Shown here in pieces: positions 1-11,473 of a DNA stretch of 64,000 nucleotides. Origin of the DNA: Symsagittifera roscoffensis (lineage: Eukaryota > Xenacoelomorpha > Acoela > Convolutidae); contig NC_087065.1 of NCBI RefSeq assembly GCF_963678635.1, positions 75,465,345 through 75,529,344 on the forward strand, written 5' to 3'. How positions within the stretch are numbered: position 1 is the stretch's first letter; every line of letters starts with the position of its first letter. The translations under genes were made by a program, and so were the position numbers. The notes beneath the pieces were generated by a model. It had not been told where the DNA came from and did not search any database. It saw only the letters and a program-made list of their open reading frames with translations.

Positions 1-369
1 TAATGGTATGAGATAACTACTCAATCAGGCAAGAATCTGAGTTGGGAATTCATTCAAGTCACTTCAACTTCAAGAACAACATCGACCATTTGCTATAAAT
101 TCTTGACTACTCAAAGCAGGCAAAATCCCAGCGATGATAAAAATATGTCAAAACTTATTACATCACTGAAGATTTATATCGTGTTATACATGACGTTTGG
201 AGAAGTACATCAAACAAAAAACCAGACAAGCGGATTGAAATCGGAATAACAACATAAAAGAACGGCTTTTCAATGAAATGTATTTGCAGCAAAAAAATAT
301 ATTTTCATGCTGATGATAATGCTAGGTTTAAATTGAGAACTAATCTCAGATATGTGGTGTTTAACATAC

Positions 370-519
370 CAGTCGCCGCTGATCTCTTTGAGTTTGAGCT
401 CCACCGATCCCAACTGGTTCCCACCCGTCTCCTTGTCCTTCTTTTTCTTCTTCGGGTTCTCCGACTCTTTGAATATCTTGATCTGGATTTTCTCAATTGG
501 CTTCACTTTACTCAACTGG
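370..519 (-). CDS. RasGAP (SynGAP/DAB2IP/RASAL2 family), second C2-domain exon
   Basis: This internal exon encodes the second half of a C2 domain. The translation contains KIQIKIFKESENPKKKKKDK followed by LGSVELKLKEISGDW, which matches the strand pattern and Lys-rich loop of the C2 domain in SynGAP/DAB2IP/RASAL2-type RasGAPs. On the minus strand it starts after a ...cattaacag acceptor at 520-521 and ends before a GTATGT donor (369-364). It begins with one base that completes the codon left open by the exon at 2684-2873, so the two exons join in phase and give a continuous C2 domain. In the family this domain helps place the catalytic GAP domain at membranes. The GAP domain itself should lie beyond the left edge of the window. 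The lysine run makes this exon very basic. The family call is firm; the exact donor is inferred. Confidence 0.8.
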
Positions 520-2683
520 CTGTTAATGAAATAATTTTCCTTTTAAACAGGAGCAAAAAGAAATTGAAGCTGAAAATATAAGAATATACATAAAAAATCA
601 GAAATTAATATACCGACGAATGGAGCAATTACTAAAAAACATAGCCTACAAAGAGTTGGAAAAGTGACCAATAGTTGACTTCTTTTCGGAACTTTCGAAA
701 TTCGCAAAAAATATATTCACTTTGAAGCTCTCTGGAATCAAGAATATTTTGTGCCTAACAATAATTTTTTTTAAACTAGCCCACATACTGGCTCAATAGG
801 TAATTTTTTTTATTCCGTTGGACCCATTTTTCCCGTTTTCAGCGTAATTTCCGTTTTCTTAATTGAAGAGCGCACAATTTGCCGCACTTTTGGCAAGCTT
901 ATTTGACCTGAACTTGAAAACAAAATCAAACCGCAAAAGATCAAATTTGGCGTGAACAAAATGTACGACTTTTTTCAGGAAAAACACAGCCAACAGACAG
1001 TTGGAAAAGAGTAAATACTGGCTTGTTTTTTTTTTCGTAAAATCTCCCCTTTCGAATTTCGAAGAAAAAAATAGATGCCCTTGAAACTCTTTGGGGATCA
1101 ATTGAGCAATCTCCTCCCCCCCCCCCATTCTCGCTTGGGGGGATAAAGCTCAATAGGTTCTTGAGACATGTTTATAAACACTTGAAAATAGTTTGGATGA
1201 TATGAAATCATAAACAGATTCTCCAACGAATGAGGAAGGCCAAAATTTACAATATCAAAGCTCAAAAATTACAATTAAAGTGAAAAAGAATCAATAAATT
1301 TGATGCAAATAAAGCTACTTTTTTCTGTACTCAAAGGATGAAAAGTGTTTTGCACACAATATTAAGGTGCTGCGGAGAGCAATGCTTAATATCGAGATCC
1401 AAGGCTAGAGCATCAACCCTGATAATTCGCTTTCTGATGAGGCAATGGTCGCCCAAACAAAAGCTTACAAAAAAATTATAGAATCGAATTTATTTTATAA
1501 AATTTGATTTTTTTTCTTTTTCTAAATTTTTCTCGATACTCATATAAAATAAACTTCAATCGGCCAATTGATTGAGTGCTACGAACATATCAACCATCAT
1601 CTTGCGTTTGCTGACGTCTTTTTGTAGCGTTTTACCGTTTTTGCGTGGGGGTGAGATAGCTCAATTGGTCATTACGGGGGGGGGGGGGGGAGATAGCTCA
1701 ATTGATCCCTCTTTGGATTTCTAGAACAACTTATAATTCCTGAAAAAAAACAAGAAAAAAATCATCGCGACTACACAAGAGTCTGAACGACGTGTATCGA
1801 CTCTTAAAAAAAGAAAAAAATCATCACGATCTTTTATAAGTGTCTTCAACTTTCAACTTTCGGTTTTCTGCGAAAAAAATGCCTTACAGCTGTTCGAATA
1901 TCATGAAACTTTACCCTTCCGATAAGCAAGGGTTTTGCTCTCGAGTACCAGAATTTTTTGGGGCGTATATAAATTTGTTCACAGGATGACATTGGTGGAA
2001 TTGGTTGTCATCTCCAAACCTGTACTTTCGTCAACAAACCGATATATTTCAGCATATATGCATTTTAAAAACCAGTTCTTTTTTTAAAATATTAAATTAA
2101 CCAATTCCGATTTTTTTCTATAATTTTGTGTTTTGACTGGGGACGATGAGAACATTTTTTTCGGCTCAACGGGCGCCGGCTCAAGCATTGTCGACTTTGT
2201 TACCACATGGTAAGTTTTCTTCCAATGCTAGCTTCATAATCAATTGTCTTCGCATGCTTTCTTTGGAAATGAATTTTAATCAATGCCAATGAGAAAAAGT
2301 ATCAAAAAATTTAATAGATTTATTTTTTCACCATTTCCATTTTTTCGACTTAGCTCCTTCCGTCTCATTTTCTATCGGCTATGCTATGTTTGCTATGTTT
2401 GGATAGTATCGCCAGAAGTCGTTCGAGGGCTGAATTTTTCTTCCTTTAGAGAATGAAATTGAACTGAACTGAACTTAAAAAGAAATCAAAAATCAAAACC
2501 GCTTAAAATCAAACTTGAGCGTGAACAACTTTTAGAACTTTTCCTACAAAAACGAAAATTCAGGAACATAAATGTTTTCACAAGGTTTCTTCACACTTAA
2601 ACAAACAAATGCACTTCTTTTATTATTTCTAGAAACATGAACAATCAAAACTGACGCAAAAAAAAATGAAAATGCTTGCTTAC
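520..2683 (-). other. RasGAP intron with dispersed repeat copies
   Basis: No exon seen. Around 640-1110 and 2440-2560 there are degraded pieces of a dispersed repeat that recurs at 2917-3270 and 9155-9620. Poly-C/poly-G tracts lie near 1120-1140 and 1677-1691. A GATAGCTCAATTGG segment near 1650-1710, repeated in shorter form near 1145 and 13850, resembles a tRNA A-box and probably marks SINE debris. The stretch 1510-1710 shares a pattern (cgatact..., ccaattgattg..., ggggtgagat) with 15480-15610. Confidence 0.5.
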
Positions 2684-2873
2684 TCAGGAGTGAAGTTGAA
2701 AAGCTCTCCCCAGAACAGAATATCAAGCTTGGGCTTTGCCGTAGTCTCTCCTAGCTTGACTGCGTTGACAAATATCTGGCAGAATATCTTCTGTTTATTT
2801 TTGCTAGGCGCTCCTTTCATCTCCAACACATGCATTCGTAACGAACTCGCTTCTCTTGCAGGCTGCAACAGAC
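2684..2873 (-). CDS. RasGAP (SynGAP/DAB2IP/RASAL2 family), first C2-domain exon
   Basis: This exon encodes the first half of the C2 domain. Diagnostic segments are SLRMHVLEMKG, KIFCQIFVN and the FWGELFNF block, equivalent to the FWGE-F-F motif of SynGAP/DAB2IP/RASAL2 C2 domains. The acceptor is ...gttgttacag (AG at 2875-2874). A second possible acceptor (...gttgcag) would start the exon at 2862. The donor is GTAAGC (2683-2678), leaving two coding bases (phase 2) that fit the start of the exon at 370-519. With the first acceptor the exon starts with two bases of a codon, which fits the phase-1 donor of the exon at 3597-4035. Family assignment is from remembered family motifs; no alignment was run. 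Confidence 0.82.
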
Positions 2874-2916
2874 CTGTAACAACAACGCACAACATCAAAC
2901 AAAATTCTTTCAACAT

Positions 2917-3270
2917 AGCCAACAGACAGTTCGAAAAGAATCAATGAAAGCAAGGAAACAAAAAATTAGACATGTTTTTTGAAAAAAACTTCAAGTTTCG
3001 GATTTCAAAAAAAAATATATTTCTGGCGTTAAAGCTCTTTGAAGTTCAAGAACATTTTTTAAATAAATTACCTCAACTTGGGAAAACTGGATTGAGAAAT
3101 TAGAAAATCTAGACATTAAAATCCACATTCTAGAAGTCGATTACGTTTTTCTGGACACTTTTGCAGTTCGATAGTGGAGTTAGCCCTCTTTTTCAAAAAG
3201 AAATGAACTGAACTTAGAAAGAAATCAAGTCAAACCGCAAAAAAATTCAAATTAAAGCGTGAAAGAGTCT
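2917..3270. repeat. Dispersed interspersed repeat, copy 1
   Basis: Shares ordered landmarks with 9155-9560: acatagccaa..gacagtt, then gctctttgaa, gggaaaactgga, gttcgatagtggagtt and a terminal gaactgaactt..aaatcaa...gcgtgaa. The same end also appears at 905-985 and 2460-2555, and partly at 24236-24330. No coding capacity was seen; the class is unknown. Confidence 0.6.
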
Positions 3271-3596
3271 TCACGCCGTTCATGGACTTTTAAAAACTGA
3301 TTGCACCAAAACCCAGATACTCTTTAGTATACTTTCGAGTTGAATAAAACTTAACTACCACAGTCAATTTTCACAATTGAAAATGGGGGGGGGGGTTAGG
3401 TTTTAGCCTAAAACGCGACATCAGACCTTTGCTTGCCCAAAAACTGAAAACTTTGATCTTGTTTCAGGTGATTGTATTTTGAAAAGTTTTTTAAGGGAAG
3501 CAATAGCGCATTGCAGGTATTACCACTGTGGGTAGAAAAAGTTGCTACATTTACAATCTGCAGACAAGAATGCGAGGGGCAGTAATTGTTGTTTAC

Positions 3597-4035
3597 CTGC
3601 TGCAAATTGACTTTGCTGCTGTTGATGTTGTTGTTGCATGGTTGAGGCACTTGCGTGAGTCACACTGTAAGGCATCATTGGTTGCATAATCTGCGGCTGA
3701 TGTTGTTGAGGAGCAAACATCTGGTTGGTACTATTATTGTTGTTGTTTATGTTGACAGAAGATGAGAGAGATTGAATTGATGATTGGTTGGCCCCAGCTG
3801 AGGACATCGAAATCGGAGTTTGGCGTAGAGTAGCGTTGCGGTTGGCGCTGAAACAGCTTTTGTTTGAGGATGAGCTGTGGTTACTATTGTTAGAATTACT
3901 AGCACCACTAGATGTGGATACACGTTCGAATCTGGATTTGGAGCTGGATGAACTCTCCTTCGATTTAGATTTGTTGCGTTTTTTCATGTTTGTGAAATTC
4001 AAGGAACGATTGGATTGGCAGAAAATTATTGTCAT
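3597..4035 (-). CDS. RasGAP alternative first exon, Ser/Asn/Gln-rich (N-terminus without PH domain)
   Basis: Open from an ATG at 4035 (second in-frame ATG at 3987) to a GTAAAC donor (3596-3591). The product is a low-complexity leader: a basic start (KKRNKSKSK), serine runs, an Asn run and Gln-rich stretches (QQQHQQQQSQFAAG), with no recognisable domain. The donor is phase 1 (one base, G), which exactly suits the acceptor of the C2 exon at 2684-2873. That would make a RasGAP isoform that goes straight from a disordered leader into the C2 domain, skipping the PH domain. A pyrimidine-rich acceptor-like site lies just upstream (near 4045), so it could instead be an internal exon. The reading frame, homopolymer composition and phase match support coding; use as a first exon is inferred. 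Confidence 0.6.
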
Positions 4036-6213
4036 AACAGACTTGAAATTAAAAGTAAGTCAAGTCAAAAAACAAACGAGTTCGTAAGTAAAACCAGTTT
4101 GACACAATCGAATTAATTCAAATCGGCGGGATCTTCTTTATTTATTTCACATTCCATTGGAGCTCTGAGGGTTTCAACTGTTTCTTAATGAAACCAAACA
4201 GTTCGCGAGATTATTAAGGAAACTTTTTTGGTGAATGTTCAAAATTAGTTTGTGGTATGGTGAAGAGAGGTTAACAATCTGCCCATGGCTTCTTGGGCAC
4301 AACTAGTAAGGGTGTTTTGGATTGGGTTGGACAGCATGTGTTGGGGTAATTTAGAATAACAACTGATTATTTTGGGTTACATTGCTGGTTAAAACTGATC
4401 AAAATATAAACAATTAAGTAGTAGACATTTAGACTTCAGGTTCTCAAGTTGGTGGAACTAAAACTGCAAGATACACCACCGCAAAATTGGCTGTCAAAAT
4501 ACTAACTGCAGAAAAGGCAACTAATACCCTTCTTATACGGTCTTAACTTGCTAATTCAAATGCACCTCGCTACGTCTATTTGTATGATTTTTCTGCTCAA
4601 AACACACTACATTTTAGCTTTGATACCGTAGTTCCGTGCCATTACCTTATTCAAAAGCTCTCGAGTTCAATAATTTTACCCCTGTTCTTAAAAGAACTCG
4701 AAGCCTCAAGTTGCCTCAAAGAAATACGCAGTTGACAGTCGACCAATAAAAAAGCATTACATAGAGACCGTTGAACGTGCCATACAAAGATTTCTAACCG
4801 CCGTGATTAAGAATACATTCGACCGTACTTTATTTTCCTCAGTGAAGAAAAAAGTGAATCTACCCGCGGCGGGGGAAATTGGGGGCTGTTTGCGGACGCG
4901 TGAACAGACAACGCGGTCTGCTGTGCCAGTTCCCGCTGCGACAGAACGAACAAGCTTTGATTTCAGCGATATCAGGTTGTTTCCATTAAGTAGACTTGCT
5001 TGGGAAGTAATTACATGTATAACATGCATTAGGCGATAATCGAAATCATAAGAACAAAAAAACGTCTGAGCTGAAAAATAATGAAGGTAATTCATCGGGT
5101 ACGGGTAGTACGACATTATACGGACTAAGTGCTGCGATATATCGATAAAAGCAACACCTTTGATTTAGGTTAGCCAACAGTAACTCAGCCTTGAAAATTT
5201 GGTAATTTAGTAAATTTTCAGTGGGAAAAAATATATATGCATTTAATACATGCAAATGGCTTTCATTTTTTCCTCCACAAGATGGCTTTCACATTTTACT
5301 CCACTGGGACAACATATCACAAATATTAGCAAAACGATTTGGGAGCCAAGGAAAGCTTCACACAAGGACTGAACCAAAAAAAGTTGACCATTCATCCTCC
5401 AAACAATTGCTTTAAAAATTTCAACCAGCTACTGAAAATTGAGATACTTGTGATGTAAAATGCGAGAGTAAAAAAGTAATTTAAAAAATCTGAGATATAA
5501 ATATTCAATAATTTCCAAATTTGAAAATTTTTATCACTGTTTGGAGCAAATGATTAACCAACTAAAAATGACCAAAAATTTTGCCAATGTATGCTGAACA
5601 ATAGTTGCTAACAAATCAAAGCTAACAAGTCGCGTAACTACCAACCTAAGCTATCTTATCAAATGCAGTGTTCCATCAGTCATAATTCTATCATACTACT
5701 ATCAGCGGCCAACAAAAAGCTCTAGAGTAAGAAAAAGTTACTCTCATGATAAAAAGATCGAAAAAATCCAGCCAATCAAAAACTTTTAAATTCCTGTTTT
5801 CTTTAGCTTTTTCAATAGACACTTTGATTGTATCAATTAACAATCGGCCTTTCTGACATGAATGATTAACGCTCTGAGAAGATTCCAACGAATACAGTCA
5901 CAAGACCCGGAGCTTGAAAACGCGTATCACAAGCAGTGAGTGATATCCAACATAACCTTTCATTTTAAAGTTGATTTAACCAAATGGTTGAAAAATGGTT
6001 TGTTAAACTAAATTAACCAATGACTAATTGGTTTGACCGATTTTGTAAATAAAAAACAGGTCATAATTAACCAATTAATCTGGGCAAATACGGTAATTTT
6101 TCAGGACTATTCAGAAGAGGCAAATATCTTCAACACGTCGCTTCCTCGAGAATGGGCACTGCAGACCCTCTGAGATGACTCCTAAGAAAGCTTAAATTAT
6201 AACAGAAACTAAC
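4036..6213 (-). other. RasGAP intron, with a GC-rich patch at 4855-4965
   Basis: No exon could be assigned. The notable item is a GC-rich island (about 4855-4965, including a CCGCGGCGGGGGA segment and several CpG-rich pieces) in an otherwise AT-rich intron. It could be an internal promoter/first exon for the short isoform starting at 4035, or foreign DNA. I saw no recognisable protein in it on either strand. Confidence 0.4.
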
Positions 6214-6935
6214 CTTGCAGGATTTATAGCTTGCCCTGATGCAGTTGAAACTGAGTTGCTACTATGCCTTCTATGCATTGCACTCAGTCCCATGATTGTA
6301 GCACTAGGAGCGACAACTGAACTAATTTTGTCGCTATTCTCATTAGATATATTAGTAGTGTAAGTTGCAGTTTTATTCCGAGGAGTCAGCATTTGTTTAT
6401 CGTTAGTAATGGGAAACGATTCATCATCAGCCACGTAATTTTCTTCATCAACATCCGAACCTTCTAACTCGTGCCATCGCAGCTGAAGACCGGCGTTATT
6501 TGCGGTGTCTAATCTTTTCACCAAGTGTTCACGCTTCAACTTGCTCGGAGGACTGGCTAAATGAAATATAACGCCATGTGCTGACGGCGAAAACTTCACT
6601 TTATCACTAGTGACTTGAGACCCCCAGTCGTGCAAGTTACACGTGAAAGACTTCGGTCTGTTACCGTTTGAGCTTCCTGGTTTACGAAAGCGAACATTAC
6701 TTATAAACAACTCCGAGTACGGGTTTTCCTCTTTCGGCGACTGGTTGTAGTACCCGTTGAACATCTCGGCAGACGCTACTTCGCTGTCGGGAGTCGCAAT
6801 TAGAACTCGGTTTTCCGAGCTCACGGAATTATTCGTGAACTGGTTCTCGTAAAACGCTTCCATTTGAGGAGTGTCCAACTCATTTATGCTCTTGTATATT
6901 GGACTGTTAGATGTTGCACTGCAGCAGCTGCCCAT
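6214..6935 (-). CDS. RasGAP-locus alternative first exon with N-myristoylation signal
   Basis: Open from ATG at 6935 to the donor GTTAGT (6213-6208), giving 240 codons plus two bases (phase 2). The start MGSCCSATSNS is a textbook N-myristoylation context (Gly2, Ser at position 6) with a Cys pair that could be palmitoylated, suggesting membrane anchoring. The frame extends upstream to an earlier ATG (7019), but the MGSCC start is the more meaningful one. The rest is Ser/Asn-rich, with a stretch (VKFSPSAHGVIFHLASPPS) and a basic RRHSS site typical of kinase targets. The donor phase equals that of the exon at 11474-12381, so both could splice to the same downstream exon, which I could not locate. 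Membership in the RasGAP gene is inferred from strand, position and phase. Confidence 0.55.
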
Positions 6936-7533
6936 GATTCGCCAAGCTTCAACGATTGCCAGCGAGAAGTTGCGTTTGCAACCAGTTTTCATGCAAATTT
7001 GCAAAAGATACCTTAGCAAAGCTCAAGGATAAATACTCCACAAAAATCTGGTAAAAACTTGGGGTTATGTTGAGCTCAGGGTTAAGTAAGGGTCAAAACT
7101 AAGTTGATTGATTTAATGGCTGTTTACTGGCAAACAACTCAAGTCAATATTAATCGGACAGTCGAGATACAAATATTGTTAATGATTGGTGCAGTTAGCA
7201 GGAATGGTTAGTACTTAGACAGACTGGAATAAATGGGAACTTAATTCCGACATCTCACATGTTTTTCATCACCAGAAGTCGATAAGGAAAAAGTAGCTCT
7301 GCATTTTCACGGATGATGCGTAGAATTGTTTCCAAAATGGACTCCATCATAAATTTTGAACGACTAGTGATCCTGTTCAAATTGGTATAATATAGCGAGT
7401 AGTTTGGTCGATTTTATCTGAGAAGAATCAATAGTTGAATTTAGTGTTTCGACGCTAGCATGTGGTACAATTACTGCGACCGGAGTTTCATGGATGGCAA
7501 ACAACTAATAAAGGATCGATTCAAGCCACGATA

Positions 7534-7679
7534 TTTCAATGGCCCGTAGGGTTTCAGATAACTTCAAGGTCACTCAGTAGATGTCTTTGCGAAAGCAGTT
7601 CACCATAACTTTCAATGGCCCGTAGGGTTTCAGATAACTTCAAGGTCACTCAGTAGATGTCTTTGCGAAAACAGTTCAC
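7534..7679. repeat. 70-bp tandem direct duplication
   Basis: Two 70-bp copies (7534-7603 and 7610-7679), separated by 6 bp, both starting tttcaatggcccgtaggg and ending cagttcac. I count a single mismatch (g/a before cagttcac), so the duplication is recent. Confidence 0.9.
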
Positions 7680-9154
7680 TGACTCTACTATCATGTGAAT
7701 TAATATATCACAACTTTCATATGGTAGTTTCAAAATTATGTCCTTGACAGTTGGTAATGGTAAGCAATCGCTAGATGTCGTCACAAATAACTTCATAACT
7801 CTTTATATATCGCTGCTAACTGCAGGCAATCGCTAGATTATATGATTTTTTATATTGCAGCTTGAAATGATCTTGTAGGTAGTTAATTATAATAAATAAC
7901 GACAACCAAGTTTTTTTATATGCCATTTCAAAGCAATAAATTCATATTAACCAGATGACAAGCGATCAAAAAGAAACCGAATCTAAGAGACCCATAAGTC
8001 CCGTTTTTCATTCGTTGATTTAAATCCACAACACATTACGACCGAGAATCAATCAGAAAGGCTTTAATTGATATGCTCCACTTTTAATCAGCGCAATTTC
8101 ACAGTAACACAACACTACAACACACAAACTACTTATGGTAAGCCCTTTGAAGTATCAATTCAAGGATAAACAATCAAATCCGTTGCTGCCTCAAACTATA
8201 ACGGTACAGAAACACAAAAGAAGTCATATTGAAGTCTAGTTCTGAATTAACCATCTGCACAGTTATAACTGTATTATAAATTAACAAAATATAATATACG
8301 ACGAGAAATAGGATTATTGTGGTTAAAATATCAATAGGTTCTCGTCAGTACATAAGCACAGGTTTATTATAACGGCCACTAGTCTAAACCCCTGTGATTA
8401 TTTCAGGGTTGGCCGGTGATCCATATATCTTCTTCTGAAAATTGACTAAAATTTCCGGACCCATCAAAAAGTATAACACATCAAGGCCTGCAGTACCTCA
8501 GAATTGCTAACGATAACTAAGAAAAATTTCCATTCCCTTTTAACTAACCGAAATCTACCATTTCTGACAATTTAATGGCAAATTTATTCACGATTGCTTT
8601 GATAACATGGATTCTGCTAACAACGAAAAACCGTATAACATCCGTTCCACGTTGAAAACCCATTAATAAAAGCTGGAGTATCAAACTTTGGCTAAACTAT
8701 TACTCAGTTCAAAAACAAAAAGTAGGGCTAATCAGCCGCACAAGGTAGATAATGAAGGAACAAAAGTAATAAAAGGTAACTTGAAAGAAACAAGATATCA
8801 GGTGAAATCGAGGAGCTCGAATGGTATTCTACACAGGGGCGAAGCAGAGCTTCTTGCCATTTGCAATACACCAGACACAGAAAAACGTCTATAAGCTAAA
8901 ATTATTCCCACAAAAAATCTCACAAAAATCTAATTCAAACGAGGGCAGCCGGTTGCTGTGCATGTAGCACAGAATGATCCGACCACATTCATAAAAATAC
9001 CAACAGGTTTTTTTCCTTCTTTTTCTTCAATTTAGTGCCGTTTTTGTGGGTGGTGGGATGAGAGAACTATACAAATTGTACAAAACTGGCGAAGTAGGCA
9101 AAGTTGTCAACGGCTATCTTCAAAAAATGAAAAACCAAATATGAAAATTTCAAA

Positions 9155-9620
9155 ACATAGCCAATTGACAGTTGGAAAAGAGAAATGAACGCAAGAAAAC
9201 CGAAAAAAAACTTGTTTTTTCAAAAATATTCAACTATTGAATTTCGAAGAAAAAAAAAGTTTGTTTTAAAGCTCTTTGAATTTGCATAACAATTTATGAA
9301 CAATTTTTGTTAAAAATAACCCAATTTGAGAAAACTGGATCAATAGGTAAAACTTTTTTTCACTGGGAAATCTGATAATTAATTTCAATTTTCGAAATTA
9401 GAATTCGATCACGTTTTTTGTGACCTTTACATTTTTGCTGTTCGATAGTGGAGTTTGCCTTTGTTTTAGCAATAGGAATGCCTTGAACTTGATAAAAAAT
9501 CACAAGTCAAATCGCGAAAAATCAAAATTGAGCGTGAACAAATTTTAAGACCTTTTCTTGAAAACAAAAAAAATCTGCAAGACCTATATAAGAGTACTCA
9601 CTACGTTCATTACTCTTAAA
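9155..9620. repeat. Dispersed interspersed repeat, copy 2
   Basis: Same landmark order as the copy at 2917-3270 (acatagccaattgacagtt, gctctttgaatt, gagaaaactggat, gttcgatagtggagtt, gagcgtgaacaa). It continues into a tail (ttttaagaccttttc... gacctatata) that is repeated at 24267-24335. It lies in the large intron of the RasGAP gene. Confidence 0.6.
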
Positions 9621-9829
9621 AATGTTCGATTGTTTTTGCACAATAATGTTATAATTTTTTTCAGAAAACTTCTGCTGCCAACGAAGCGCTAAATGAAGCT
9701 TCCACACAAGTTTTCCTTTAGTACAAAATAAGTTTTTTTAGTTTAATTGACCAATTTCTTTCAATATTTATATAACGAACGTAACTCATTGGCGTTTCTC
9801 GGAGTTAGACTAAATCTTAAAAAAAACAG

Positions 9830-10060
9830 TTTTTCTCGATAACCGAACGTTTTAAATTTTTTTTCTAATGTCGAGTCACGACTGAAAGGGCTTTAATTTG
9901 ATATATCACTCGACCCATTCCTATGTTTATTTGTGGTAACTGATTGTGTCGAAAACAAAAAAAGTTAAAAAACATCCGAATACAAAGTTCCTCCCCATTT
10001 TCAATGGCCGGAACAAAAAACTCTTTCAACAAATCAAATCCAGAAAAAAAATTGTATCTT
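9830..10060. repeat. Dispersed repeat, inverted copy at 20760-20960
   Basis: Contains ttatttgtggtaactgattg and gaatacaaagttcctcccca. The reverse complement of 20760-20960 shows the same two landmarks in the same order. The class is unknown. Confidence 0.5.
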
Positions 10061-10754
10061 ATACAAAACTTGAAAAATCAAATACACAACCTTTAACTCG
10101 AATAATTTTACTAACGAAGTTCTAGCGATTTGTTTCCGAGAAAAAAAGCTCAAATTTAATAAATTGAAAGACATTTACGGGTACCAACAAGAAAGTAGTA
10201 CCAAGCATGGGCGTTACATCTGTTGTAAATGTGCAGAAGCAACCGCTTCAACTGGAATTGATTATAAAAAAATAAAGGAACTTTGAATAGTATAGAAAAT
10301 CGATCACAACTTAACGCACAGCATAAAACAAACAAGTAATATATGAGATAGGTGCCACATTTCATGAAGTTTTCAGTGTATAACAGTCAAACAAAACCTA
10401 AGAAAAGATTAAACATAAAAAAAAAACAAAAAAACAGGCAGATTTTTGCTTGTTTTTGCTAAAATAAATCTGGATTTGAATATCCAGCAAAGATACAATT
10501 TACTAGTATAAGTGCTCAAAACAAATAAAACCACAGCTATAACACAGCAACTAACAATCAAAGAAAATGAAGAAAAAAAAACGGTACAGAAGACGAAGAA
10601 CAAAAATCAAAATTGCATTTACTTACATAGCTACATATTACTGATATATACCTATCTAAAACGACTTCACCTACTAAAATACAGATGCGAAGTAGCAATT
10701 CGCATAAATAAACAATAAAACAACGAATTGCCCAAACAGTCGAAAAATTTTAAG

Positions 10755-10860
10755 GCTGATTGTACCATCCGGTAAGCAGACACCCGGTACCATCCGGAAT
10801 CGATCTCCAGACCTCCCGCTTCTTCCGAATGCCGGAATTTGACCACTACCAAGGCGGATA
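10755..10860 (-). repeat. tRNA-derived SINE-like remnant
   Basis: Read on the minus strand, a GC-rich ~100-nt segment has a ggtagtggtcaaa stretch in the A-box position and gagatcgattccgg close to the tRNA B-box consensus, about 50 nt apart. It does not fold into a complete tRNA, so a SINE head is more likely than a functional tRNA gene. Confidence 0.4.
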
Positions 10861-11473
10861 TTAATGAAAAAGATCAAGCACGGAGTGGGAAGAAATTTAA
10901 TATTCTCACAAAGCAGGTACCTATTTGATCGGACTTGCAACACGAGAAACAGCATTTAGTATTACTTATTTTAGACTCGATCAGCAGGGTTAATGTACGA
11001 CCTTGACACTTATTTTTCAGGAAAGGTACAGGAAAATGTTCTTGCTTTACTACCTGATGAAGGTCAAGCGTGACCAAGGATCTTGTCCATTGAGGTCAAA
11101 CGCACTACCTCCACTGGAGCCAAACTTAAAATGTGTCGACCTCGACCTGAATAGATTATCATTTCAGCTACTCTTGAAAAACTAACACGCAATAACTTCC
11201 ACTCTTTATATATATTTTTTCTTTTTTATGGTTCTACTAATTTCCTGGTTATAACTCTCATATCAAAGGCCAACTTAATGAATTAAACCAAAACCAGCAA
11301 ACCACTAGCTGTTAAAAAAAGACCGAAAACTGATACTGTGGCATCACCTACTGTTAGTTAAAATAGCTATAATTTAATTCTCGTACAATACAATATGTCG
11401 GTAATTGTCGCGAAGTAAAATTTAAACGGATTTTTGAAAAAATCTTAATAAAATCATTAACTGAAAGTCTCAC

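Larger units (their letters stand above)
6936..11473 (-). other. Large intron between alternative first exons
   Basis: No exon recognised. Contents are a 70-bp tandem duplication (7534-7679), dispersed repeats (9155-9620; 9830-10060 repeated in reverse at 20760-20960) and a tRNA-derived SINE remnant (10755-10860). The remainder is AT-rich single-copy-looking sequence. Confidence 0.5.

Noticed and set aside
273-581. Plus-strand 102-codon frame
   Set aside because: Antisense shadow of the RasGAP C2 exon at 370-519.
1120-1140. Poly-C/poly-G tracts (also 1677-1691 and 61298-61310) as functional G-quadruplexes
   Set aside because: Simple homopolymer runs in non-coding DNA with no supporting context.
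8688-8894. 68-codon plus-strand frame
   Set aside because: Opens on TTG, inside a minus-strand gene's intron, no protein features.
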